DNA of 61,025 bases from JAVJRN01 sp040218415 (GCA_040218415.1 JAVJRN010000068.1:1-61025), one strand, 5' to 3'; positions 44,574 to 54,042 are shown, counted from the stretch's first letter. Made by a program: numbers and translations. Notes: generated by a model not told the origin, from the sequence alone.

Positions 44574-46501
44574 TAGCCTTTCTTACTTACGCCTAATACT
44601 GCTCTGTAGAGATAGACCAAAATAAGAATGAGTAAACCAAGTCCAAGAAGACTACCTCCAATAGGTTCATCGCTCACCGCAATATTTAGTCCGAAAGTGG
44701 CTAATAAAGCAATCAAAATACCCATTAATGCCTCACCGGTAATAAGCCCTGATGCAATAAGCAGACCTGCATTTGATGCCTTGTCTTTAGCTTCTTTAGC
44801 GATATTATTACTTTTAAAGCTTTTGGTCAACATCCACGCGATCACACCACCCACAAATATAGAGGAGTCCAGTTCGAAGGGAAGATACAGGCCAACAGCA
44901 ACCGCCAGTACAGGCATACGAAAATCAGAGGCAATTTTCTTTAAATATTGGTCGATTAAAATTACGATTACGCCAATTCCTCCACCAATAGAAATAATAG
45001 TCCATGGTAGTTTCCCTCCAAAAATTCCAGTGGCAACACTCATCATTAAAGTGGCCTGTGGGGCGGTTAATGGATTGGGATGCTCAGCGGTTGGTGCTCC
45101 TAAACCTTTTGACTCCAATAATAGATTCAATACTGGCGCAATAAGTAATGCTCCGGCGAGTACACCGATCATTTGCATCACTTGTTGGTTTCTTGGTGTT
45201 GCGCCTAAGATATGACCTGCTTTCAAATCTTGCATATTATCTCCAGCTATAGCGGCAGCACAGCAGACCACAGCTCCAACTAAGATAGCGCCAGCAGCGC
45301 CTCTTGCAGGATCTGAATTACCCATAAATAATAAAAGTAATAAAGCAGTAGTTAAGATAGTCGCGATGGTAACGCCTGAAATCGGATTATTTGAACTTCC
45401 TACCAGACCTGCCATGTAGCCGGCAACAGCAGAAAATAGGAATCCCGCAACAACCATCATCAATGACATAAAAAGAGTCACAGGTACTTGTTCGATAATA
45501 GTTAAGTAGATGAAGAATATAGGAACTACCAAAACGCCTATACCGATCAATACCCAAGACATAGGCGTATCCAATTCTGTCCTCAGTGTATTTTGTAAAT
45601 TGGATGATCCCGCTTTAAAAGCTTGTACGCCTGATGTGAAAGCGGTCGATAAAGCTGATCTCAGACTGAGTAATGCCCATAGTCCACCCACAATCATGGC
45701 GCCCACGCCAAGATATCGGATTTGTGAAGACCATATTGAACCGCCAATATCAGCAGCAGAAGCGGCCTCTGGTGCACCATTGATTAATATATAAACAGGA
45801 ATTCCAACGTACCAGCTGATGCAGCCGCCCAAGAAAACCAGAAATGAAATATTCAACCCTACGATATAACCTACCGCAACCAATGCAGGTGAAAGATTCA
45901 GGCTAAAGTAAGCATAGATCTTTTGGTTAAATAATGCAGCCTTTTCAAAAACACCATGCCAAAGGTTCAGAGCTTCACTTCCAAACTTAAATATCGCCCC
46001 GATTAAACTTCCGTATACCAGAAACTTCACACTATCTCCTCCTTTCGTACCTGTCTTTAAGACTTCAGCGGTCGCTACACCTTCTGGAAACATCAATTTT
46101 TCCTTCACGATTAGCGCATTTCTAAGTGGTATGGTAAACAAGACACCAAGAACACCACCACATATTGAAATGAGGGTAGTTTCGATGTAATTGAATTTTT
46201 CCCAGTAACCCATAATCACCAGTGCTGGGATCGTGAAAATGACGCCTGCTGCTAATGATTCACCCGCTGATGCGGCCGTTTGAACCATATTATTTTCGAG
46301 AATATTGGAATTCTTGAATGCCTTCAAAATGGCCATCGAAATAACAGCGGCCGGGATGGAGGCAGAAACTGTTAAGCCTGAGAAAAGTCCAAAATAGGCG
46401 TTGGCTGCTCCAAGAACAACCGAAAGAATGGCTCCTATGATAATCGATCTAAAAGTCAGCTCGTTTAAACGAGTTTCAGCACTAATGTAAGGTTCTTCCA
46501 T
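44573..46501 (-). CDS. OPT-family oligopeptide transporter
   Basis: A 642-residue protein of many membrane helices (about 14-16). Visible are NAYFGLFSGLTVSASIPAAV in the first helices, TAASAGESLAAGVIFTIPAL, FPEGVATAEVLKTG, DNMQDLKAGHILGATPRNQQ and a C-terminal LGLLILILVYLYR. These match the OPT/YSL family that imports oligopeptides or metal chelates. It is the first gene of a four-gene operon with overlapping ends, joining peptide uptake to amino-acid uptake. Confidence 0.93.
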   Translation of the reverse strand: MEEPYISAETRLNELTFRSIIIGAILSVVLGAANAYFGLFSGLTVSASIPAAVISMAILKAFKNSNILENNMVQTAASAGESLAAGVIFTIPALVIMGYWEKFNYIETTLISICGGVLGVLFTIPLRNALIVKEKLMFPEGVATAEVLKTGTKGGDSVKFLVYGSLIGAIFKFGSEALNLWHGVFEKAALFNQKIYAYFSLNLSPALVAVGYIVGLNISFLVFLGGCISWYVGIPVYILINGAPEAASAADIGGSIWSSQIRYLGVGAMIVGGLWALLSLRSALSTAFTSGVQAFKAGSSNLQNTLRTELDTPMSWVLIGIGVLVVPIFFIYLTIIEQVPVTLFMSLMMVVAGFLFSAVAGYMAGLVGSSNNPISGVTIATILTTALLLLLFMGNSDPARGAAGAILVGAVVCCAAAIAGDNMQDLKAGHILGATPRNQQVMQMIGVLAGALLIAPVLNLLLESKGLGAPTAEHPNPLTAPQATLMMSVATGIFGGKLPWTIISIGGGIGVIVILIDQYLKKIASDFRMPVLAVAVGLYLPFELDSSIFVGGVIAWMLTKSFKSNNIAKEAKDKASNAGLLIASGLITGEALMGILIALLATFGLNIAVSDEPIGGSLLGLGLLILILVYLYRAVLGVSKKG

Positions 46502-46554
46502 TTATCAATTAGGTTATGGTTTTTGACAAAAATGAACTAATTGAGCTTAAAAAC

Positions 46555-46580
46555 AAAAGACCATTGAAGTATGGTCTTTT
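46555..46580. terminator. Hairpin upstream of the OPT operon
   Basis: Stem AAAAGACCAT (46555-46564) with ATGGTCTTTT (46571-46580) and a 6-base loop. It is symmetrical and could work in both directions. It lies 53 bases before the OPT start, so it either stops read-through from the protease gene or is a leader attenuator. Confidence 0.6.
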
Positions 46581-46584
46581 AAAA

Positions 46585-46860
46585 TTGAAATAATTGTTAC
46601 CCTGAGGGAGAATTTATATCTATGCCACATTTAACATTTCATTGTCTTGAAGCACTGTTTCGAAAGGTTAAAACCTAATCTCAATTACTCCTTTAATTTG
46701 GATGTAGGCGTACTTTTAATCAAAAGGAATCAAACAAAAGTATGATAATACCGAAAAAGCCACTAAAAAATGGAGTATTCTGGTTATTCGCTTATTACAT
46801 CACATTACAAAATATAGGAAATCATGGCAGTATGAAGAACAATATTATGTTTCAAAAGCC
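46585..46860. other. Intergenic stretch with a possible 40-codon reading frame
   Basis: About 280 bases between two hairpins. The only frame of note is 46742-46864 (plus), 40 codons, beginning MIIPKKPLKNGVFWLFAYYI; its stop lies at the first bases of the hairpin at 46861-46902. It may be a small gene or a small RNA with its own terminator, but could equally be chance. Confidence 0.25.
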
Positions 46861-46912
46861 ATAAAGGAGAAGACTTTCTTTTGTCATAGTCTTCTCCTTT
46901 ATTTTAATTTTT
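46861..46912. terminator. Terminator after the tail-specific protease gene
   Basis: A 15-bp perfect stem, ATAAAGGAGAAGACT (46861-46875) with its complement at 46888-46902, and a 12-base loop. It lies 46 bases beyond the protease stop on the minus strand. The plus-strand side has the better T-tract (TTTAATTTTT), so it may act both ways. Confidence 0.7.
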
Positions 46913-46947
46913 CACTCAAAGTAACATCATGGCTATTGCAATCAAAC

Positions 46948-49002
46948 TCAGCCAATCTTGTTTTTTGACAACTCAGCGAGTAATTTCAATCCCTCTTTCA
47001 GATAAGGGTCTTCTGACAGTTTGGTCGCTGAATCATCTTCTGTAACTACTTCGCTATCGCTAATTGTGGTATCAAGCGAGTTATCTATCTCTTCATTATC
47101 TTTCGACTGTTCGCTTTTTCTCTTGTCCAAATTCAGGGAAATGGATTTTTCCTTCATTTGTTCTTTTGATTTATTGACGGCATCTACGAGGCTTTTCAAG
47201 TCTTCGTCCTCCTCTAGGTGCTTTTTATAAACATTGTTGAGTTGTGCTATTTGCTCCTTGCTGATGGTATTTGTAGGAACGAAGTTTGAACCTAAGATCT
47301 CATCCCATGGCAATGCATTTGGCCTACTTCCCTCTCCAAAAGGTTCATCATCATAAGGCGTAGGGAAAGCAACATCGGGAGCCACACCAATTAGTTGAGT
47401 ACTACTCCCAGTTACACGATAGAATTTGGCCAAAGTCATCTTGATCTGGCCTAATTCCACATCATTTTGACGCATATATCTGCCTATATCGATCAGATTT
47501 TGAACCGTCCCTTTTCCGAAAGTATTTTCACCCAATACTATACCCCTTTTGTAATCTTGGATAGCACCCGAAAATATCTCTGAGGCTGAAGCACTGTATC
47601 GGTTGGTTAATACAGCCAATGGACCATCATAAAAAACTTCGCCATTATCTTCATCATTCATGATATCTATTGACTGATCGGTGTTTCTTACCTGCACCAC
47701 CGGCCCTTGAGGAATAAAAAGCCCGGTCAATTCAATAGCTTCTTGTAAAGAACCTCCACCATTGTATCTCAAGTCAATCATGATGCCATCTACTTTTTTA
47801 CTTCGGAGTTCGGTAATGAGTTTTTTGACATCTCTGGTTGTGCTCGTGTAATCTTTCACACCACTATTCATTTCTTCAAAATCGATATAAAAATTTGGAA
47901 TAGAAATTACGCCGAGTTGATACGTCTTTTTTCCTTCAGAAATGGAGAGTATTTCACTTTTGGCTGTAGACTCCTCTAATTTTATTTTATCTCTCACCAA
48001 GGTAACCGTGTCAGGAACCGAGCCCAAATCATCATTACCTTTTAAGATCTGTAGCCTTACAGTGGTTCCTTTTGGACCCCTAATTTTTTGTACTACATCA
48101 TCCAATCTCCATCCGATAACATCAACAAATTCACCTGTTTCGCCTTGTGCTACTCCTATAATCTTATCGTCTTTCATCAGGTCTTTACTGCGGTAGGCAG
48201 GGCCTCCGGGAATTATATCTGCCACTTTTGTTAAGTCAAGTTGCTGCGTAAGGCGAGCACCAATTCCTTCAAGGGAATGGCTCATATCAATTTGAAAATT
48301 TTCTTTGGCTATTGGTGAAAAATAATCGGTGTGCGGGTCATAAGCACTGGTGAAGGAATTCATGTATGACTGATATACATCTTCACTGTTGTATTGATAA
48401 ATCGCGCGCTTTACTCGTGAGTATCTTTTACCTAATGAGCTTGAAATATCAGCCCATTCCTTGCCTGCAAGTTTGTAACTCAAAGACTGATTTTTAATGA
48501 TTTTTCTCCAGATCTCATTTAGTTCCTCTCTGTTTACTGCCCATGGCAGGTCTTCCCGGTCAGTGTCTAAGTATTCGTCTTGGTTAAAATCAAATTCCCT
48601 TTCAAGCAGGCGATCAACGTACGCCAATCGTTGCAGTGACCTTTCTCTGTAAATACTAAAAAGCTGGTAGGCAAAATCTAGGTTACCTTGAGGAAGAGAC
48701 TCATCTAAAGTGAATCGGTATTTTTCAAAATAATCATAATCCGATTTCAAAAAATAAGATTTGTTGGGATCTAATGACTCAAAGTAGTTTTCGAAAATCA
48801 CGGAAGATAACGAATCATTGAGTTGGGTCTTTCTGTAATGATACCTGTTTAACAAATTGACAATCACAAATGTCTGACTTGCGTGCTCTTTCGATGGCTC
48901 AAGTGAAACTAACGAATCTAAATTTTGTATACTGACATGTGAAAAACCAGTATAGGATATAAGTAGCAAAAGGACTGCTACAACCAACTTCGACTTAATC
49001 AT
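46948..49002 (-). CDS. Carboxy-terminal processing (tail-specific) protease, S41 family
   Basis: The 684-residue periplasmic protease has a signal peptide (about 1-21), an N-terminal helical domain (about 30-220), a PDZ domain (about 235-320, IGARLTQQLD, VADIIPGGPAYRS), the S41 catalytic core (about 350-560) with RYNGGGSLQEA, the nucleophile Ser in NRYSASASEIFSGA and Lys in NTFGKGTVQ, and a C-terminal region with low-complexity acidic stretches. It degrades or trims proteins from their C-terminus as Prc does. Monocistronic. Confidence 0.93.
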   Translation of the reverse strand: MIKSKLVVAVLLLLISYTGFSHVSIQNLDSLVSLEPSKEHASQTFVIVNLLNRYHYRKTQLNDSLSSVIFENYFESLDPNKSYFLKSDYDYFEKYRFTLDESLPQGNLDFAYQLFSIYRERSLQRLAYVDRLLEREFDFNQDEYLDTDREDLPWAVNREELNEIWRKIIKNQSLSYKLAGKEWADISSSLGKRYSRVKRAIYQYNSEDVYQSYMNSFTSAYDPHTDYFSPIAKENFQIDMSHSLEGIGARLTQQLDLTKVADIIPGGPAYRSKDLMKDDKIIGVAQGETGEFVDVIGWRLDDVVQKIRGPKGTTVRLQILKGNDDLGSVPDTVTLVRDKIKLEESTAKSEILSISEGKKTYQLGVISIPNFYIDFEEMNSGVKDYTSTTRDVKKLITELRSKKVDGIMIDLRYNGGGSLQEAIELTGLFIPQGPVVQVRNTDQSIDIMNDEDNGEVFYDGPLAVLTNRYSASASEIFSGAIQDYKRGIVLGENTFGKGTVQNLIDIGRYMRQNDVELGQIKMTLAKFYRVTGSSTQLIGVAPDVAFPTPYDDEPFGEGSRPNALPWDEILGSNFVPTNTISKEQIAQLNNVYKKHLEEDEDLKSLVDAVNKSKEQMKEKSISLNLDKRKSEQSKDNEEIDNSLDTTISDSEVVTEDDSATKLSEDPYLKEGLKLLAELSKNKIG

Positions 49003-49097
49003 ATTATTATTTTAACTGTGAAGAATATACTCAATAACGATCTTCTCACGTACAAGTTATTTGCCAAAGCGACTTGATTGGTGGAAATTAAGGTTTT

Positions 49098-50057
49098 TTA
49101 ACTTTCACTGTTCCAAACCAAAGCAGCTGCACCCAAGATTGCGGCGTTTTTATCCATCATACCAGATGGCAATAATTTCACCTTACCTTTATAAAATGGC
49201 AGTAAATTCTCCTCCAAGGCTTTCTTGGTAGGCTCAAAAATCCATTTTCCAGCCTTAGCCAACCCTCCTAATAAAAAGAATGCTTCAGGATGACTAAAAG
49301 TCGTGAAATTGGCCAACTGCTGCCCCAATATGGTTCCAGTCATTTCAAATGCCTGTTGTGCGAGTGAGTCTCCCTGCTCTGCAGCGCGAGTGATGATCTC
49401 GCCATGCAAATCATTAAACGAGTAATCGCGCAATACACTGTCCTCCATCGAATCACATAATAAATGAAAAACCGTCCTTTTTATGCCCGTAGATGACACA
49501 TATGCTTCTAACCCGCCTCGTCTACCAAGACCAGTCCAACGGCCATTTCTATCGATAACAACATGTCCTAGCTCACCGGCTTGGGCATCATAGCCATAAA
49601 TCAGTTGTCCATTCGCAACTATGCCACTACCTAATCCCGTACCCAATGTAATGACCATGAAGTCCGTCATATCTGCGGCTTCTCCATAAATCATTTCACC
49701 AATAGCCGCTGCACTTGCATCGTTAGTAATATATATAGGCAAATCGAAATGCTTTTTTAAGTCCGATACTATGGGAACCACGCCTTTCCAAATCAAATTG
49801 GCGGCATATTCAATGGTGCCACGGTAATAATTGGCATTTGGCGCGCCTACTCCCATGCCTACTAACTCATATTCAAAATCAAGATTAGATAGAAGTTCGT
49901 CAACTGTATCTTTAATTCTATCCAGGTAATCTTGAAAGCTTTTCTTTTCAGTGGTTGGAAAATCGGTGTGGCCAAAAAGAGTCCCCTCTCTGTCTACCAA
50001 TCCAACTTTTGTCAAAGTCCCTCCTATATCAATACCAATTGCGATTCTTTTTGCCAT
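49098..50057 (-). CDS. ROK-family sugar kinase (glucokinase-like) without the usual zinc motif
   Basis: A 319-residue cytoplasmic kinase with the ATP-binding start IGIDIGGTLTKVGLVD, YITNDASAAAIGE, the catalytic-loop region and TLGTGLGSGIVANG, ELGHVVI and FLLGGLAKAG. It phosphorylates a hexose such as glucose or N-acetylmannosamine. Oddity: the CxCGxxGCxE zinc motif that normally follows ELGH is replaced by TGLGRRGGLEAYVS without cysteine, while the Glu is kept. Several ROK enzymes lack the zinc ligands. It lies alone, so its sugar is not given by context. Confidence 0.87.
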   Translation of the reverse strand: MAKRIAIGIDIGGTLTKVGLVDREGTLFGHTDFPTTEKKSFQDYLDRIKDTVDELLSNLDFEYELVGMGVGAPNANYYRGTIEYAANLIWKGVVPIVSDLKKHFDLPIYITNDASAAAIGEMIYGEAADMTDFMVITLGTGLGSGIVANGQLIYGYDAQAGELGHVVIDRNGRWTGLGRRGGLEAYVSSTGIKRTVFHLLCDSMEDSVLRDYSFNDLHGEIITRAAEQGDSLAQQAFEMTGTILGQQLANFTTFSHPEAFFLLGGLAKAGKWIFEPTKKALEENLLPFYKGKVKLLPSGMMDKNAAILGAAALVWNSES

Positions 50058-50301
50058 TATTATTCTGTTGTGCGATTTCCAAATATATCATTCCTATCTG
50101 AAGCTTAAAATAAACTAGATAAGTTTCTGATAAAGAGATAGAAAAAAGATGGACAATTCGACTGGTATAAAAGAATGCAATATTCATTTTACCGATTGCA
50201 GGTTGATCATCACTACTCTAATCAACATGAAATGAAGAAAGCCAGATCATCTTTAAAAAACACACCATTAATCCTTAATTTAGGGATTACCAAAAGAACA
50301 G

Positions 50302-50577
50302 ATGATGAAAAAATGGATTGTGCATATTGTTTATATCATGATTATTACGTTTTTCTTCGTTTTCGCAAAAATCAAAGTAGCCGAAAACCAGAAATACAAA
50401 GTAATGGCCGAAACTGCTGCTGAAACTGCTATGCAAGCTCAGCAAGAAGCCGAACGTACAAGCCAAATCGCCCAAAGAGAGGCAGATCTAGCCCGTATGG
50501 AGGCGGCTAGGGCAATGGAAAGTATGGCTGAAGTGGTAAGGCTTATGGAACTATTAGAAAAGTGCCAAAAAAAATGA
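50302..50577 (+). CDS. Small membrane-anchored coiled-coil protein
   Basis: A 91-residue product with one N-terminal membrane span (WIVHIVYIMIITFFFVFA) and a long Ala/Glu/Gln-rich helix (about 35-90: ETAAETAMQAQQEAERTSQ, ADLARMEAARAM) that should form a coiled coil. Start at 50302 or 50305. No family recognised; such proteins may be envelope scaffolds. A second frame over the same DNA (50175-50423) is less convincing. Confidence 0.6.
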   Translation: MMKKWIVHIVYIMIITFFFVFAKIKVAENQKYKVMAETAAETAMQAQQEAERTSQIAQREADLARMEAARAMESMAEVVRLMELLEKCQKK

Positions 50578-50668
50578 AATCATGGCTTTTGCTTTCGAAA
50601 GCGTAAACAACAGCCACTTCAAAGCTGACTGATACAAGCAAAAGTGAGTAACGTCCGATTTCAAATCA

Positions 50669-51070
50669 ATGAATTTTATGCAAGAAATACCGAACCCATT
50701 GCTTTTTACCTATGGATATTTGCAAACAAAATATCAGAGGATAAAAAACGCTCCTTATTTCAAGGCAAGGTCTTTAGGCGATGCGTTTTTTCTTGGCCAT
50801 TTATATGAAGTCAACGATTATCCGGGTGCTGTGTATACTGGAAAGGCTGAAGACAAGGTTTATGGCGAAGTTTTTGAATTGTTTGATGCCAAAGATCTGA
50901 TCATACTGGACAACTATGAGATGGCTCAACCTACGGTAACAGTCGATGCAGAGTATTGCAGACGAATAAGAAAGATAGAAGTGCTGGACGGACAATTTCT
51001 CGATTGTTGGGTTTACGAATACACCCTCGCTACCAAAACACTTAGAAAAATCTCTTCTGGGAAATATTAA
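50669..51070 (+). CDS. Gamma-glutamylcyclotransferase-like (AIG2/GGCT fold) protein
   Basis: The 133-residue protein has the substrate-binding loop FTYGYLQ, the strand ARSLGDAFFLGHLYEV, the domain middle VYGEVFELFDAKDLIILDNYEM, where the Glu is the likely catalytic acid, and a final WVYEYT strand. The family releases 5-oxoproline from gamma-glutamyl compounds or similar. The start could also be Met4 (50678). Confidence 0.82.
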   Translation: MNFMQEIPNPLLFTYGYLQTKYQRIKNAPYFKARSLGDAFFLGHLYEVNDYPGAVYTGKAEDKVYGEVFELFDAKDLIILDNYEMAQPTVTVDAEYCRRIRKIEVLDGQFLDCWVYEYTLATKTLRKISSGKY

Positions 51071-51132
51071 AGCAACTTTTTTTATTCTCCTTGTGTTTGG
51101 CTAATTAACATCCAAATTAACACAAAAGCGCA

Positions 51133-51429
51133 ATGGCAAACTTTCATGATCTCATCAACCAAAATACACCTGTAGTTGTCGACTTTTATGCCGACTGGTG
51201 TGGCCCCTGCAAAAAAATGCCTCCGATCTTAGATGAAGTAAAAAAGAATTTTGGCAGCAAAGTGCATATACTAAAAGTGGATGTTGATAAAAATCAAAAG
51301 GCCGCTCAGAAATACAACATTAAAAGCATTCCTACTTTAATGATCTTCAAAAGTGGCAAGATCATGTGGAGAAAATCTGGCGTAGCGCAAGCTGGCGAAA
51401 TAAAGCAAGCAGTAGCTCAGATATCCTAA
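51133..51429 (+). CDS. trxA: Thioredoxin
   Basis: A 98-residue cytoplasmic thioredoxin with active site WCGPCKKMP, a cis-proline in SIPTLMIFKSGK and VVDFYADW before the site. It reduces disulfides in ribonucleotide reductase and other targets. Slightly shorter at the N-terminus than the E. coli protein. The following 320 bases (51430-51748) hold no gene or clear signal. Confidence 0.92.
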   Translation: MANFHDLINQNTPVVVDFYADWCGPCKKMPPILDEVKKNFGSKVHILKVDVDKNQKAAQKYNIKSIPTLMIFKSGKIMWRKSGVAQAGEIKQAVAQIS

Positions 51430-51748
51430 TATTATCAAGGGGATAAGATTCCTAATCGGCTCTATTTTTTACTTGTGCTAAGTTTATTTTACTATCCCCA
51501 CGTTAGTCGCCCAACCAAAGGTTATTAGAATAGAATGCCGAATGATTAATAGCTTTTTCTAAATGATCACCCCAATTCATCGGTCAGATCAATACCTATT
51601 TATCGGGATATTGAGGGTTATACTGATAGAAATACGAAGCGGCTTAAAAGAATTGTTACCATAAAACATTACTTTTAGGATGTATCAACATGCAACTCGA
51701 TCTTCGTAATGCGTGTAGAAATCATGGAACAATAACCCAAATACTATC

Positions 51749-52402
51749 ATGAAATACGTTCTCACCGCTTTATTCGCTTTCCTGTTTTTCAACCAAGGCA
51801 AAGCTCAGGATCCACTCCGATTTCAGTCGGAAATAGATCAATTGATCCTCAGAAATAGTAGTAATAAAATTAAAAGACCCATCGTTTTTGCGGGAAGTTC
51901 GAGCTTTCGGCTTTGGAAATCGATGCAAGAAGACCTTGACAATGATCAGATTATCAACAATGGCTTTGGAGGAAGCCACCTGAGCGATCTGGTCTACTTT
52001 CTTGATCCATTGATTCTTGATCTAAACCCAAAGGCATTGTACATCTACGAAGGTGACAATGACCTGGCCGATGGCAAAGACCCTGAGCAAATCGTGTATC
52101 AAGCTTCACAATTGATCAAACTCGTTAAAAATCAGATTCCTGATTTAAAGATTTTTGTGGTCGCAGCAAAGCCAAGTATTCAGCGATGGGAAAGTAAACC
52201 TTCCTATATCAGGTTCAATATGTATATGAGAGAGTACTGCTTCGAAACAGAAGATGTAACCTTTGTAGATATCTGGCGGCCTATGCTCGGTTCCGATGGA
52301 AGGCCTAATCCCGACCTTTTTCTTGAAGATGACTTGCACATGAACGCGAAAGGTTATGAGATTTGGACAGAAAAAATCAAACCCACCCTTAACGGACTAT
52401 AA
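51749..52402 (+). CDS. Secreted SGNH/GDSL-type hydrolase
   Basis: The 217-residue protein has a signal peptide ending QGKAQ20. SGNH blocks: VFAGSSSFRLW (Ser nucleophile), INNGFGGSHL (Gly), YEGDNDL (Asn) and DLHMNAKGY (Asp-x-x-His). Such enzymes are esterases acting on acetylated sugars, lipids or peptidoglycan; substrate unknown. It stands alone between thioredoxin and ppa. Confidence 0.87.
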   Translation: MKYVLTALFAFLFFNQGKAQDPLRFQSEIDQLILRNSSNKIKRPIVFAGSSSFRLWKSMQEDLDNDQIINNGFGGSHLSDLVYFLDPLILDLNPKALYIYEGDNDLADGKDPEQIVYQASQLIKLVKNQIPDLKIFVVAAKPSIQRWESKPSYIRFNMYMREYCFETEDVTFVDIWRPMLGSDGRPNPDLFLEDDLHMNAKGYEIWTEKIKPTLNGL

Positions 52403-52631
52403 AGAATCATGATAACTTTAAAGCTTTAATCAGCGATCAGCCTTCATGAAATCCCTTCGATCCAAGGTCACATTTTTGCAAGCATCTTTCGATTCCGTTG
52501 AAGAAATAAGCCATGTAGTGTTAAAATATGCGTAATTTCATGAAGTACATTCAGCTTTTCTTTTTTGATAGCTTGATCGACCACAGACTTTATTAACTTC
52601 TTATCAATAGAACTAAATACACTTTAAAAAT

Positions 52632-53162
52632 ATGATGAATCCTTGGCACAATGTTCGAATTGGAACAAGCTCACCGCAAATAGTAAATGGTATCATAGAA
52701 ATACCCAAAGGAAGTAGGGCAAAATATGAGTTGGACAAAGACTCTGGTTTGTTGATACTCGATAGGGTTATCTACTCTTCAATGTACTATCCTGCCAATT
52801 ATGGCTTTATTCCAAGAACTTATTGCGATGATGGTGATCCGCTTGATATCCTTGTTTTAACCCAAATTGTGGTTGATCCACTATGTATAGTTCCGGCCAA
52901 GGTCATTGGTGCCATGCAGATGCTCGATCAGGGTGAAAAAGATGATAAAATCATCGCTGTAGCTGATGGAGATATGAGCGTAAATCACCTGAATGACATT
53001 TCAGAACTTCCTCCACATTTTATCAAAGAGCTTCGAAACTTTTTTGAAGATTATAAAAAGCTGGAGAACAAAGAAGTAGTGATCGAAGATTTTCAAAACA
53101 GAGAAACAGCGATTCAAATTGTGGAAAAAGCAATTATAGATTACAATAAGAAGTTCGGCTAA
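52632..53162 (+). CDS. ppa: Inorganic pyrophosphatase
   Basis: A 176-residue family I soluble pyrophosphatase that hydrolyses pyrophosphate to phosphate with magnesium. Visible: IEIPKGSRAKYELDKDSGLL, YPANYGFIPRTYCDDGDPLDILVL (the DGDPLD metal-binding signature) and KVIGAMQMLDQGEKDDKIIAV. Full length. It converges with the anti-sigma-like gene with a 4-base overlap of the stops. Confidence 0.97.
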   Translation: MMNPWHNVRIGTSSPQIVNGIIEIPKGSRAKYELDKDSGLLILDRVIYSSMYYPANYGFIPRTYCDDGDPLDILVLTQIVVDPLCIVPAKVIGAMQMLDQGEKDDKIIAVADGDMSVNHLNDISELPPHFIKELRNFFEDYKKLENKEVVIEDFQNRETAIQIVEKAIIDYNKKFG

Positions 53163-53491
53163 TTCTGGATCTTATTGATCACCAGCTTCTTGTCCAGATA
53201 TTGAATAGCTAGAAAAATGAGTGGTATCGCCACTATCCATCCTATGTAGTCTTGTAGAATAAGCAAGCTACGTGGGGTGGAAAAAATGAAAAATGCTATC
53301 ATCGCCAGAGATAAACCCAACCCGCAGGAAATTCCTATCAACCAAGTCAATCTGCGATCTGAAACGGCGTAAATAACCTCCATATTTCTTACCACTTTCA
53401 TTGCAAAGTCACTTGAAACAGAAAATTCAAACTCCGTTTTCAAGGCATCATCTATTCTTTTGTCTAAGTCTTCTTTCATATTTTCAACCAT
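53159..53491 (-). CDS. Small two-span membrane protein coupled to the ECF sigma factor (possible anti-sigma factor)
   Basis: The 110-residue protein has a soluble N-terminal part (about 1-45, MKEDLDKRIDDALKTEFEFS) and two membrane spans (about 47-67 and 76-95). Start shares one base with the sigma-factor stop (TAATG), so both are made in step. The arrangement suggests a membrane anti-sigma factor, yet the soluble part is short and no ZAS zinc motif is seen. Function is inferred from context. Confidence 0.6.
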   Translation of the reverse strand: MVENMKEDLDKRIDDALKTEFEFSVSSDFAMKVVRNMEVIYAVSDRRLTWLIGISCGLGLSLAMIAFFIFSTPRSLLILQDYIGWIVAIPLIFLAIQYLDKKLVINKIQN

Positions 53492-54042
53492 TAGTTGAGG
53501 TGTATTTCTGATCCCAGTAGTGGCTCACATATTTCTTTCATCTTCTTCCTTGCTCTAAATAAATAGTTCTTGACTGTGCCTTCTGGCAATCCTGTCACTT
53601 CAACAATTTCGGAGTACGAAAAGCCATCCAAGTGATAAAGCGTAAGAATAAGCCGGTATTGCGTGGGCATTTGATCGATTAATTGATGTATGAACAGTTT
53701 GAAGTTTTCATTTTCAAAGTTTGTATCCTCTTCCCCTATCTCAAACTCGATCTTATCTAAATCTTGCTCGGGAACCTTACGACTAAGTTTTTTTAAGCGA
53801 TTGACCGCATGACGATAAGCGATGGTAGCAATCCAAGTGGATAGTTTAGATTGGAAATGAAAAGTATCAAGTTTCTCGAAAACCTTGAGAAAGACATCTT
53901 GACAAACCTCCTCAAGCTCTTCCCTATTGCCAATAAGTCGCCCTATAATATGAACCACTAACCTTTGATGCCGCTGAATAAGCATAACGCTCGCAAGCTT
54001 GTTTCCAGCTAAAATCTTATGTACAAGTTCTTCATCAGTCAT
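53491..54042 (-). CDS. ECF-type RNA polymerase sigma factor
   Basis: A 183-residue sigma-70-family factor with region 2 (about 25-90: RLIGNREELEEVCQDVFLKVFEKL, FQSKLSTWIATIAYRHAVNRLKK) and region 4 (about 120-175: LPTQYRLIL-type start, FSYSEIVEVTGLPEGTVKNYLFRARKKMKE). It would direct RNA polymerase to stress or envelope genes. Divergent from the DUF6249-like/permease genes, which may be its targets. Confidence 0.92.
   Translation of the reverse strand: MTDEELVHKILAGNKLASVMLIQRHQRLVVHIIGRLIGNREELEEVCQDVFLKVFEKLDTFHFQSKLSTWIATIAYRHAVNRLKKLSRKVPEQDLDKIEFEIGEEDTNFENENFKLFIHQLIDQMPTQYRLILTLYHLDGFSYSEIVEVTGLPEGTVKNYLFRARKKMKEICEPLLGSEIHLN

Noticed and set aside
44628..45215. 195-codon plus-strand frame within the OPT gene
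   Set aside because: Lies entirely opposite a well-supported transporter gene and is proline/serine-rich as expected from the reverse of membrane-helix codons.
50175..50423. 82-codon plus-strand frame overlapping the coiled-coil gene
   Set aside because: The overlapping frame at 50302-50577 has a membrane span and regular coiled-coil pattern and is a better gene; this frame has none.
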